From assembly GCA_039698075.1 (NCBI GenBank), contig JBDKTJ010000001.1:1-62847 (forward strand): 62,847 bases of DNA, written 5' to 3'. Below are positions 54,997-62,847 of the stretch, piece by piece. Source of the DNA: JAJFVC01 sp039698075. Its GTDB lineage: Bacteria; Planctomycetota; Planctomycetia; Pirellulales; Thermoguttaceae. A program made the position numbers and the translations under genes. The notes below the pieces were generated by a model, which did not search any database, had not been told where the DNA came from, and saw only the letters and a list, made by a program, of their open reading frames with translations. How positions within the stretch are numbered: the first letter of the stretch is position 1; each line of letters starts with the position of its first letter.

Positions 54997-56841
54997 ATGA
55001 GACGTCGGCATTTTCTGTTGGTGGCGTCCAGCTTGGCGACGATCGGTTTCGGCGGATGCTCGTGGTTGGGCGGGACGATGCGATCGCAAAGTCCCGACAA
55101 ACAAGACGAGATCACCGAAGAATCGCGCAACGCCAAGTTGGTCGGCGATCTGGTGGTGCCGACGGGCCTGAATCCGACGCGCATCGACGCGGTCGGGCTG
55201 GTCACCTGCCTGCACGGCACCGGCAGCGATCCGGATCCCTCGCCGGAACGCGCCGTCTTGTTGAGCGAAATGCAAATGCGCGGCGTCGTCAATCCGAACA
55301 CGATTCTGCACTCGGGCAACGTTTCCCTGGTGAAAATTCAAGGCTATCTGCGGCCAGGCATTCAAAAAGGCGACCGCTTCGACGTCGAGGTGCGCGTGCC
55401 CACGCAAAGCGAAACCACCAGTCTCCGGGGCGGCTACCTGCTCGAAACTCGGCTGACCGAATCCGCGATCTTGGAAAATCGCATCCATCACGGCAACCGG
55501 CTGGCCCAGGCCCAAGGACCGATCATGATCGATCCGACGGCCGATCCGAAAAAAGACAAGGTCATGATGTGCCGCGGGCGGATTCTCGGCGGCGGCGTCT
55601 CGATGGTCTCGCGTCCCGTCGGACTGGTGCTCACGCCCGGCCATCAAGACGCCCGAAACAGCGCGCGGGTGGCCAACGCCGTGAACAAGCGGTTTCACAT
55701 GCTGCAAAACGGCGTCAAGACCGGCCTGGCCAAAGCCAAGGACAATCAATACATCGAATTGCAGGTCCATCCTCGCTACAAGGACTGCGTGGCCCGCTAT
55801 TGCCAAGTGGTTCGCGCCACCCCGCTGACCGAATCGCCGGCCGAACGCATGAAACGCATCGCCGAACTAGGCGACAAGTTGATGGATCCGGAAACGGCGG
55901 CCGACGCCGCGATGCAGCTCGAAGCGATCGGCTCCGAAGGCGTCGACACGCTGCTGAAGGGCCTGAAATCGAACAACCTGGAGGTCCGTTTCTACGCGGC
56001 CGAATCGCTGGCCTATCTCGATCGCCGCGAAGCCGCCGAACCGTTGGCCCAAATCGCCCGCCAAGAACCGGCCTTCCGCGTCTTCGCCCTGGCCGCCTTG
56101 AGCACCATGCAGGACTTCCTCGCCTATGAATACCTGCGCGACATGCTGTCGGCGCCCAGCGCCGAAACCCGCTACGGCGCGTTTCGCTCGCTGTGGACCA
56201 TGAATCCGAAAGACACCCTGGTTCGCGGCGAAGTGCTCGGCGAACAGTTCCACTACCACGTGCTGAACGTCGACGGCCCGCCGATGGTCCACGTCACGCG
56301 AAGCCGCCTGCCCGAAATCGTCCTGTTCGGCCACGAGCAGCGTCTGCAAACCCCGCTGGCCGTCAACGCCGGAAACGCCATCATGGTGACCAGTTCCGGC
56401 GGCGATGAAGTCTCCATCAGCAAATTCAGCGTCCAGGACGGCGACCAAAAGCGCGTCGTTTCGACCCGCCTCGACGACGTGATCCACGCCATCGTCGAAT
56501 TGGGCGGGAGCTATCCCGATGTGGTTCAGGCCCTGCAAGAAGCCAAAACCAACGGCGCGCTGGCCTCGCGATTCGACATCGACGCCCTGCCCGAGACCGG
56601 ACGCGAGTACGAACGAGTGGCCGACGACTCCCAGCCCGCCGAGCCATCCGCCGAAAAACCGGCCGACCACCCAACCCACGCCAAAGCTCCTTCTCGCCCG
56701 ACGCCCGAAGCCTTCGCCATGCGGGGGGCCCCGGGCAACTCGTTCACACCCGAAAAAAACGCCGACGCCGAGAAAGTCGACGACTCCGACGCCAAACCAG
56801 CCCCCAAAAAAGGCTTTTTTGCCAAGATGTTCGGACAATAA
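54997..56841 (+). CDS. FlgI-domain lipoprotein with HEAT-like repeats
   Basis: A 614-aa exported lipoprotein: MRRRHFLLVASSLATIGFGGC with lipobox Cys. Residues 35-280 resemble the flagellar P-ring protein FlgI (IDAVGLVTCLHGTGSD, SGNVSLVKIQGYLRPGIQKGD, then SLRGGYLLETRL and AQAQGPIMID). Residues 285-400 are HEAT-like helix pairs (EAIGSEGVDTLLKGLKS, NLEVRFYAAESLAYLDRREAAEPLAQIA). The C-terminus is Pro/Ala/Asp-rich. No flagellar gene is nearby, so the P-ring fold is probably re-used at the envelope. An ATG at 54982 is also possible. Confidence 0.82.
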   Translation: MRRRHFLLVASSLATIGFGGCSWLGGTMRSQSPDKQDEITEESRNAKLVGDLVVPTGLNPTRIDAVGLVTCLHGTGSDPDPSPERAVLLSEMQMRGVVNPNTILHSGNVSLVKIQGYLRPGIQKGDRFDVEVRVPTQSETTSLRGGYLLETRLTESAILENRIHHGNRLAQAQGPIMIDPTADPKKDKVMMCRGRILGGGVSMVSRPVGLVLTPGHQDARNSARVANAVNKRFHMLQNGVKTGLAKAKDNQYIELQVHPRYKDCVARYCQVVRATPLTESPAERMKRIAELGDKLMDPETAADAAMQLEAIGSEGVDTLLKGLKSNNLEVRFYAAESLAYLDRREAAEPLAQIARQEPAFRVFALAALSTMQDFLAYEYLRDMLSAPSAETRYGAFRSLWTMNPKDTLVRGEVLGEQFHYHVLNVDGPPMVHVTRSRLPEIVLFGHEQRLQTPLAVNAGNAIMVTSSGGDEVSISKFSVQDGDQKRVVSTRLDDVIHAIVELGGSYPDVVQALQEAKTNGALASRFDIDALPETGREYERVADDSQPAEPSAEKPADHPTHAKAPSRPTPEAFAMRGAPGNSFTPEKNADAEKVDDSDAKPAPKKGFFAKMFGQ

Positions 56842-56851
56842 CTCTCACTTG

Positions 56852-56884
56852 AAGGGCTCTTTTGCTAAAATGGTCGGACGGTAA
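56852..56884 (+). repeat. Degenerate copy of the preceding gene's 3' end
   Basis: 33 bases reading K-G-S-F-A-K-M-V-G-R-stop match the last 33 bases of the FlgI-like gene (56809-56841, K-G-F-F-A-K-M-F-G-Q-stop) at 26 positions, with several silent changes. The copy is offset by 43 bases, thus out of frame, and has no start. Confidence 0.55.
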
Positions 56885-56981
56885 CCGTTCCAAAATCGGA
56901 AGGTGGAGGGCGGAAGGCGGACTTTTCAACCCGACCTTTTCTTCCCATCCTTCCGTTTTCTCCCTTCCTTTTTAATTTTCC

Positions 56982-59900
56982 ATGCTCAAGGCCCTCGAAC
57001 TCGTCGGTTTCAAAAGCTTCGCCGACCGAACCCGGTTCGAGTTTCCGCCGGGCATCACGGTGGTCGTCGGCCCCAACGGCTCGGGCAAATCGAACGTCGT
57101 CGACGCCATCAAATGGGCCTTGGGCGAGCAAAGCGTCAAAAGCCTCCGCGGCCGCGAAATGGCCGACGTGATCTTCAACGGCTCGACCGGCCGGCGCGCC
57201 ATGAACGCCGCCGAAATCACGCTGACCTTCGACAACTCCAAACACCTGCTCGATATCGACGCCCCCGAGGTCCAAATCACCCGCCGCGTCTATCGCAGCG
57301 GCGAAGGCGAATACCTGGTCAATCGGAACCCCGCCCGGCTGCGCGACATCCGCGACCTGATCTCCGGCACCGGCATGGGCAGCCAAGCCTACAGCGTCAT
57401 CGAGCAGGGCAAAGTCGACATCCTGCTGCAATCGTCGCCGCGCGACCGTCGGGTGATCTTTGAAGAGGCCGCCGGCATCAGCCGTTTCAAGCTCCGAAAA
57501 GTCGAGGCCCAGCGACGGCTCGAACGCGTCGAGCAAAACCTGCTCCGCCTTTCCGACATCGTCGACGAGGTGGAAAGTCGGCTCCGAGGCGTCCGCACCC
57601 AAGCCGGCAAGGCCCGGCGTTACAAGGAATACGCCGACCGGCTCCAAGAGTTGCGCACGCAGGTCGGCCTGTTCGACTGGCGGCGATTGAGCGACCGCCT
57701 GGCCGCCGCCGAGGGCGAGTTGCAATCATTGAACGACGCCCGCAACGCCGCCGCGGCCGAACTCGAACGTTTCGAGGCCCAGCGACTCGAAACCGACAAC
57801 CAGACCAACCGGTTCAACGAGGAAATCCGGCAAACCGAATCGCAAATCGCCGACAACCGCGAACACATCGCCACGGCGGAATCCACCGTCGAACACGAAC
57901 GAAGCCGCGGCCGCGACCTCGACCAGGAAATCGCGCGATCCCGGCGGCAAGTCGTCGCGCTGAGCACCCGCGCCGGCGATCTCCAACAACAGTTGCAGGA
58001 AACCGCCGACGCCAGGACGGCCGCCGACGCCGCGCGAAGCGAAACCGCCAAACGATTGGTCGAGGCCGAACGCCAACTGTCCGACGTGATGACCGCGTTG
58101 GACGCCCTGCGCGGCGAACACGAGCAGCGGCGCACGGCCTACGTGCAGCAAATGCGGGCCTCGGCCGCGCTGGGCAACGAAATCAGCGCGATGGAAAATC
58201 AGACGGCCGCCTCCGCCGAAACGCAAACCCGCTGCCAACAACGCATGGCCGAGTTGGAGCAAACGTTCGACGCCGTGCAACGCGAATTGGCCGAACGGCG
58301 CGACCAACGCGACGAACTGGCCGATCGGACTCAACAGCAATCGCAACAACTCGCCGAGGCGAAAGACCAAACGGCCGACGCCCAGCGGCGCATGGCCGCG
58401 GCGTCCGACGAGTTGGCCGAACTGCGCCGCCGTGAAAGCGCCGCCGCCGAACGCGCCGCCGTCCTCGAAGAATTGGTACGCCGTCAGGAAGGCATCGGCG
58501 CCGGCGTCCGCGAGGTGCTCGCCCGGGCCGCCGATCCAGCCGACTCCGTTTTTCACAACGTCCACGGTTTGGTGGCCGACCTGTTTCACGTCAGCGTCGA
58601 GGCGGCTCCGCTGGTCGAAATCGCCTTGGGGCCCGCCGCCCAACACGTCGTCGCCACCCGAACCGACGAACTGCTCGGCTGCCTGCAATCGCAAGCCGGC
58701 CGACTCGGCAGCCGGGTCGGATTTTTGTGGCTCGACGCCGAGAAACCGTCCGACGCCGCCGATCTCGAAGGCCGACCCGGCGTCTTGGGACGCGGCGACC
58801 GGTTCGTCGAAACCGAGGCCCGGCTGCTCCCGCTGGCGCGACGGCTGCTCGGACGGACGTGGTTCGTCGAAAAACTCTCGCAAGCCGTCTCGTTGTGGCG
58901 AGCCGTCGGCGGCGGTCTGACCTTCGTCACGCTGGCCGGCGAGTTGCTCGAACCCGACGGCACGCTGACCGTTGGACCGCGCAGCATCGCCTCGGGCTTG
59001 ATTTCGCGACGCAGCCAACTGCGGGCCTTGGCCTCGCAACGGTCCGAGCTTCAAACAGGCATCGCCGCCGCCGAACAAAACGTCGCCCGCTGGAACGAGG
59101 AAATCGTCCAACGCCAGCGGCAGCTCGACCGCAAGAACGCCGAGTTGCAGGAAACCGCCAACGCCGCGGCGGAAAATCGCGCGGCCGTGGCCGCCGCCGA
59201 GCAACGCCGCCTCCAATTGGATCGTCAGCGAACCACGCTCGACGCCGAATTGCAGACCGCCGCGGCCCAGCACGACGAAGCCGTCCGGCGATTGGCCGAC
59301 GCGCAGGCCAAGCGTCAAACGTTGGAGCGTGGGCTGGGCGAAATGGAATCGGACGTCGCCCGACTCGGCCAACAAATCGGCCAACTCGAAGAACGCCGCG
59401 CCGCCGCCGGACGCGAAACCACCGAAATCAAAGTCGATCTGGCCAAGTGCGAGGAGCGGCTGCGCAATCTTCAGGCCACGCTGCGCCAGTTCGAGGAAGC
59501 CCGCCAGGAACGCCACAAGGCGATCGACGACGCCCGACAACGGCTGGTCGAATGCCAACAGCGCGGCGAGGCCTCGCGCCGGGCCATTTTGCAGGCCGAG
59601 ACCGAGATCGCCGAACTGTTCCTCCGCAAGGAAACGTTCGCCGCCAAGATCGTCGAACTGGTCAATCAACGCGAGGGCCTGCAATCGCTGCGGAACGAAG
59701 CGGTCGCCGGCAGCCAGAAGATTCAAACACGCCTGCGAAAGCTCGACGAAAAAACCCACACCGTCGAGCTGGCCGCCAGCGAAGTCCGACTGGAACGCAA
59801 CACGCTGGCCGACCGCATGCGCGAGGACTACGGCATCGAGCTGGCCGAACTCGAGCACACGTTCACCGGCCAAGAGCAGCAGGCTCGCGCGGCGGTCCAG

Positions 59901-60581
59901 CAGGAAATCGAGGAACTGCGCCACAAAATCAACAACCTCGGCAACGTGAATCTCGAAGCGCTCGACGAGCTCGACCAACTCGAAACCCGCTACAAAACGC
60001 TCGCCGATCAATATCAAGACCTGTCGTCGGCGAAGGCGTCGTTGGAAAAGATCATCGATCGGATCAACGTGGACAGCCGCCGGTTGTTCTCCGAAACGCT
60101 CGACGCCGTGAAGGAGCATTTTCAGACGTTGTTCCGCGATCTGTTCGGCGGCGGACGGGCCGACATTCTGCTGGAGGAGAACGTCGACATTTTGGACAGC
60201 GGCATCGAGATCATCGCCCGGCCGCCCGGTAAGGAGCCGCGAAGCATTTCGCTTTTAAGCGGCGGCGAGAAAACGATGACCTGCGTCGCTTTGCTGCTGG
60301 CGATTTTCCGAAGCCGTCCCAGTCCGTTCTGCGTGCTCGACGAGGTCGACGCCGCGCTGGACGAGGCCAACATCGACCGTTTCACCCAGGTGATGAAAGA
60401 CTTCACCGCCTGGACCCAATTCATCATCATCACGCACTCGAAGAAAACGATGACCGCGGCCAACACGATCTACGGCATCACGATGCAGGAGTCGGGCGTG
60501 TCGAAGCAGGTCTCGGTCCGATTCGAGGACGTCAGCGACGACGGCCGCATTTTGAAATCCGCAACCGACGAAGCCGCGTGA
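56982..60581 (+). CDS. smc: Chromosome segregation ATPase SMC
   Basis: A 1199-aa SMC protein: Walker A GPNGSGKS (residues 30-37), long coiled coils (about 170-500 and 680-1020), a central hinge (about 510-650), and the C-terminal ATPase half with the signature LLSGGEKTM and Walker B FCVLDEVDAALDEAN. It compacts and segregates chromosomes with ScpA/ScpB. The ATG at 56982 begins directly at the first strand (MLKALELVGFKSFA). The pseudouridine synthase gene follows after 31 bases. Confidence 0.97.
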   Translation: MLKALELVGFKSFADRTRFEFPPGITVVVGPNGSGKSNVVDAIKWALGEQSVKSLRGREMADVIFNGSTGRRAMNAAEITLTFDNSKHLLDIDAPEVQITRRVYRSGEGEYLVNRNPARLRDIRDLISGTGMGSQAYSVIEQGKVDILLQSSPRDRRVIFEEAAGISRFKLRKVEAQRRLERVEQNLLRLSDIVDEVESRLRGVRTQAGKARRYKEYADRLQELRTQVGLFDWRRLSDRLAAAEGELQSLNDARNAAAAELERFEAQRLETDNQTNRFNEEIRQTESQIADNREHIATAESTVEHERSRGRDLDQEIARSRRQVVALSTRAGDLQQQLQETADARTAADAARSETAKRLVEAERQLSDVMTALDALRGEHEQRRTAYVQQMRASAALGNEISAMENQTAASAETQTRCQQRMAELEQTFDAVQRELAERRDQRDELADRTQQQSQQLAEAKDQTADAQRRMAAASDELAELRRRESAAAERAAVLEELVRRQEGIGAGVREVLARAADPADSVFHNVHGLVADLFHVSVEAAPLVEIALGPAAQHVVATRTDELLGCLQSQAGRLGSRVGFLWLDAEKPSDAADLEGRPGVLGRGDRFVETEARLLPLARRLLGRTWFVEKLSQAVSLWRAVGGGLTFVTLAGELLEPDGTLTVGPRSIASGLISRRSQLRALASQRSELQTGIAAAEQNVARWNEEIVQRQRQLDRKNAELQETANAAAENRAAVAAAEQRRLQLDRQRTTLDAELQTAAAQHDEAVRRLADAQAKRQTLERGLGEMESDVARLGQQIGQLEERRAAAGRETTEIKVDLAKCEERLRNLQATLRQFEEARQERHKAIDDARQRLVECQQRGEASRRAILQAETEIAELFLRKETFAAKIVELVNQREGLQSLRNEAVAGSQKIQTRLRKLDEKTHTVELAASEVRLERNTLADRMREDYGIELAELEHTFTGQEQQARAAVQQEIEELRHKINNLGNVNLEALDELDQLETRYKTLADQYQDLSSAKASLEKIIDRINVDSRRLFSETLDAVKEHFQTLFRDLFGGGRADILLEENVDILDSGIEIIARPPGKEPRSISLLSGGEKTMTCVALLLAIFRSRPSPFCVLDEVDAALDEANIDRFTQVMKDFTAWTQFIIITHSKKTMTAANTIYGITMQESGVSKQVSVRFEDVSDDGRILKSATDEAA

Positions 60582-60612
60582 CCCCACACACCCAACCGCC
60601 GCCGCAGCGCAA

Positions 60613-61623
60613 GTGAGCAAACTCGTGGCCCCCTCCAAACCCGACGCCGACGAAACCATTTTCCGCGTGTTGCCGCGACAGGTCGGCCAGACCGTGGCCG
60701 CCGCCCTGCGCCAGTGGATGCCCGACCGATCCTGGTCGCAAGTGCGGACGTTGTTGAAATCGCGCCGCGTCATGCTCAGCGGCAATCTCTGCGTCGACGC
60801 CGGCGTGCGGCTCCGCTTGGTCGACGTGGTGAAAATCCTGCCGCACCCGATCGCTCCGCCTCCGCAAGAGACCGACGTCTGCATTCGCTATCTCGACCGG
60901 CACATCGTCGTGGTGGAAAAACCCTCCGGCATCACCTCCACCCGATACTCCGACGAACACGACCCGGCCCCGCGACGCCGCCAGCGCCAGCCGACGCTCG
61001 ATGAATTGGTGCCCAAAGCGATTCAAAAAAGCATGAAGGGCGCGAAAGGGGTGAAATCGGTTCGGGCCGTGCATCGGTTGGACCGCGAAACGAGCGGCCT
61101 GATGGTTTTCGCTCGCACCGCCGAGGCCGAAAAACAGCTCGGCCAGCAGTTCCGCGTCCACAGCATCACACGCCGTTATCTCGCCGTCGCGCACGGACGG
61201 GTGCCGGCGCAAACCATCGAGAGCCGGCTGGTCCGCGATCGCGGCGACGGACGTCGCGGCAGCACCCGGCTGCCCAACGCGGGCCGACTGGCCATTACGC
61301 ACGTCCAGCCCGTCGAATCGTTGGGCGATTACACGCTCGTCGAATGTCGGCTGGAAACCGGCCGCACGCACCAAATCCGCATCCATCTGGCCGAAAACGG
61401 TCATCCCTTGTGCGGCGAACGGGTGTACAACCAACCGCTGTTCCGCCCGTCGCGGCTCGATCGAAGCGGCGCCCCGCGATTGGCCCTTTGCGCCGTCGAA
61501 CTGGGTTTCTTGCACCCGATCACCGGCCAACCGATGCACTTCGAGATGCCGCTGTCGCCCGACCTGGCGGCATTCGTTCGACAGTTGCGTAAAAAAGCCA
61601 AGTCGTCGGACCGGACGTCCTGA
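60613..61623 (+). CDS. RluA-family pseudouridine synthase
   Basis: A 336-aa enzyme with an N-terminal S4 RNA-binding domain (about residues 25-75) and the catalytic domain with VHRLDRETSGLMVFAR (catalytic Asp), YLAVAHGRV, and RTHQIRIHLAENGHPLCGE near the C-terminus. It isomerises uridines in rRNA or tRNA; which site cannot be told. Start is a GTG at 60613, 31 bases after smc. Convergent gene none; a promoter-bearing gap follows. Confidence 0.92.
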   Translation: MSKLVAPSKPDADETIFRVLPRQVGQTVAAALRQWMPDRSWSQVRTLLKSRRVMLSGNLCVDAGVRLRLVDVVKILPHPIAPPPQETDVCIRYLDRHIVVVEKPSGITSTRYSDEHDPAPRRRQRQPTLDELVPKAIQKSMKGAKGVKSVRAVHRLDRETSGLMVFARTAEAEKQLGQQFRVHSITRRYLAVAHGRVPAQTIESRLVRDRGDGRRGSTRLPNAGRLAITHVQPVESLGDYTLVECRLETGRTHQIRIHLAENGHPLCGERVYNQPLFRPSRLDRSGAPRLALCAVELGFLHPITGQPMHFEMPLSPDLAAFVRQLRKKAKSSDRTS

Positions 61624-61713
61624 AAAAGACCCCATCCCGGCGTATCTAGCAGCCCCTTTTTTGGCGATGGTCGCGTTTTCTGGCCGTCGCGTCTTTGCGT
61701 AATCGCCACTCGA

Positions 61714-61742
61714 TTGACTCAACCGGCAAGGCCTGTTATGAT
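61714..61742 (+). promoter_or_regulatory. Sigma70-type promoter for the Gfo/Idh/MocA gene
   Basis: TTGACT (61714-61719) and TATGAT (61737-61742) with a 17-base spacer. The start codon at 61820 lies about 70 bases after the expected start of transcription. Confidence 0.7.
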
Positions 61743-61819
61743 AAATGCTTATGCTGAGTCCCGCCTATTCGAGTCCCACCTAAAAATGCGTCTTAGTCTT
61801 CTGTCTTTGGAGAAACTCC

Positions 61820-62847
61820 ATGAACGCTGATCGAACTGATCTGTCGAGACGAACCTTCCTCAAGACCACCAGCGCCGTCGTCGGCGCCGCCACCGGAGCC
61901 GGTGTCCTTGGCGCTCCCGCGCCGGCTCGCGCTTTCGGGGCCAACCAGCGCATCCGCATCGGCTTCATCGGCCCTGGCGGACGCGGATTCGGCGCCCACG
62001 TGAAGACGCTGGTCCGACTGCGAAAGGCCGGCGCGAACATCGACCTGGTGGCCGTCTCCGACGTCTATTCGGTTCAAGCCCAAAAGGTGGCCAAGTACAT
62101 CGTCGAAGAGACCGGCGTCACGCCGAAGCTTTACGAAAACTACGAAGACCTGCTCGCCGACGGCAACGTCGACGCCGTGACGATCGCCACGCCCGACCAT
62201 TGGCACGCCAAGCAAATCCTCGATTCCCTAAAGGCCGGCAAACACGTCTATTGCGAAAAGCCCATGACCCGCACCATCGACGAAGCCCTGGCGGTGGTCG
62301 CCGCATGGAAGGCGTCGGGCAAGGTCATGCAAGTCGGCGTGCAGGGCACCAGCAGTCCGGTCTGGAACAAAGCCCGGCAGTTGATCGACGAAGGCATGCT
62401 CGGCAAAGTGATCCAACTGCAAACCGAGTACAACCGCAATTCGAACTCCGGCCAGTGGCGCGACTACAAACTGACGCGAGACATGACGCCGAAAACGATC
62501 AACTGGCGTCGCTGGCTTGGCCTCGACTACGGACTGGCCCCCGACATGCCGTTCGATCGCTCCGTCTACATGCAGTGGCGGTGCTATTGGCCGTTCGGTT
62601 CCGGCATGTTCACCGACTTGTTCGTTCACCGGACGAGCATGTTGTTGAAGGCCACCGGGCTGCGTTTCCCCGCCCGAGTCGTCGGCGCCGGCGGCATTTT
62701 CTTTGAGTACGACAACCGCGACGTGCCCGATCTGGCCACCTTGGCGGCCGATTACAACGAGGGCTGTCAACTGCTGATCTCGTCGTCGATGTCCACCATG
62801 ATGGCCCCGATTCCCGTCGCCATCCGCGGCCACTTCGGCACGTTCGT
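61820..62847 (+). CDS. Tat-exported Gfo/Idh/MocA oxidoreductase (partial)
   Basis: The first 342 residues of an oxidoreductase cut by the window end. The N-terminus is a twin-arginine signal (SRRTFLKTT, then hydrophobic stretch to APARAFG). The Rossmann motif is IGFIGPGGRGFGAH, followed by VDAVTIATPDHWHAKQ and the family motif HVYCEKPMTR with the Lys. Such exported Gfo/Idh/MocA proteins are abundant in Planctomycetes and act on sugars or sugar derivatives with NAD(P). ATG 61820 with GGAG 9 bases upstream. Confidence 0.93.
   Translation, partial: MNADRTDLSRRTFLKTTSAVVGAATGAGVLGAPAPARAFGANQRIRIGFIGPGGRGFGAHVKTLVRLRKAGANIDLVAVSDVYSVQAQKVAKYIVEETGVTPKLYENYEDLLADGNVDAVTIATPDHWHAKQILDSLKAGKHVYCEKPMTRTIDEALAVVAAWKASGKVMQVGVQGTSSPVWNKARQLIDEGMLGKVIQLQTEYNRNSNSGQWRDYKLTRDMTPKTINWRRWLGLDYGLAPDMPFDRSVYMQWRCYWPFGSGMFTDLFVHRTSMLLKATGLRFPARVVGAGGIFFEYDNRDVPDLATLAADYNEGCQLLISSSMSTMMAPIPVAIRGHFGTF

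Noticed and set aside
57726..60119. 797-codon frame opposite smc
   Set aside because: Shadow of the SMC coiled coil; no family features.

Overview
This window is a piece of a GC-rich bacterial chromosome that looks planctomycetal (Pirellulales-like). Pointers are a DUF1559 prepilin-like protein with the H-x9-DG type C-terminus, a Tat-exported Gfo/Idh/MocA oxidoreductase, a FlgI-domain lipoprotein, a PGPGW-type membrane protein, several large exported proteins without known domains, and the scattering of normally clustered genes (mraZ sits away from any cell-wall cluster). Assignments rest on reading translated sequence and motifs; no database search was run.

Layout. (1) 1-7378: minus-strand housekeeping genes: a GlmU-type nucleotidyltransferase, prs and a GHMP kinase in one run; a DUF1559 protein with its own promoter and terminator; an exported protein of unknown function followed by a short UvrC. 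(2) 7702-9815: groES-groEL with a terminator. (3) 9948-20335: a 10.3-kb integrated element bounded by a 46-bp direct repeat that is the 5' half of a CAU-anticodon tRNA gene. The complete tRNA lies at the right end, next to the integrase. The element carries a decayed ParB-like gene, an AT-richer two-gene cargo module (unknown protein plus 3-TM protein), a fused prohead protease/major capsid protein, a zinc-ribbon protein, a DnaB-like helicase, a replication initiator with a phased iteron-like array inside its gene, two excisionase-like proteins, a winged-helix protein and a tyrosine recombinase. No portal, terminase or tail gene is visible, so it resembles a phage satellite more than a prophage. 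(4) 20400-21623: a small Cys-rich protein and a higBA toxin-antitoxin pair just outside the right junction.

(5) 21785-31372: VTT-domain membrane protein and a 905-aa exported unknown, cupin, rsmD, exported cyclophilin, then a kinase-amidohydrolase-miaA run. (6) 31582-38602: sppA, greA with a leader terminator, mraZ, DUF1844, proA, folP and an LptE-like lipoprotein. (7) 38609-44934: BamD-like lipoprotein, recO, ybeY, a PgpH-type 7TM-HD protein and phoH; the last four form a conserved bacterial neighbourhood. (8) 45173-54804: PH-domain protein, nrdR, PGPGW protein, polyprenyl synthase, glycosyltransferase, AAA ATPase, CehA/McbA-like protein, then dnaJ-rnpA-yidD. (9) 54997-62847: FlgI/HEAT lipoprotein, smc, an RluA-family gene and the start of a Gfo/Idh/MocA gene cut by the window end.

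Dispersed structure outside genes includes a CATGCCCACG-hairpin REP-like family (three copies), tandem heptamers of the type GGGATTA at gene ends (six places), and a 136-bp segment with perfect 15-bp inverted ends after mraZ. The most interesting part is the 10.3-kb element: its capsid-only gene content, its internal iteron array and its unidentified two-gene cargo.
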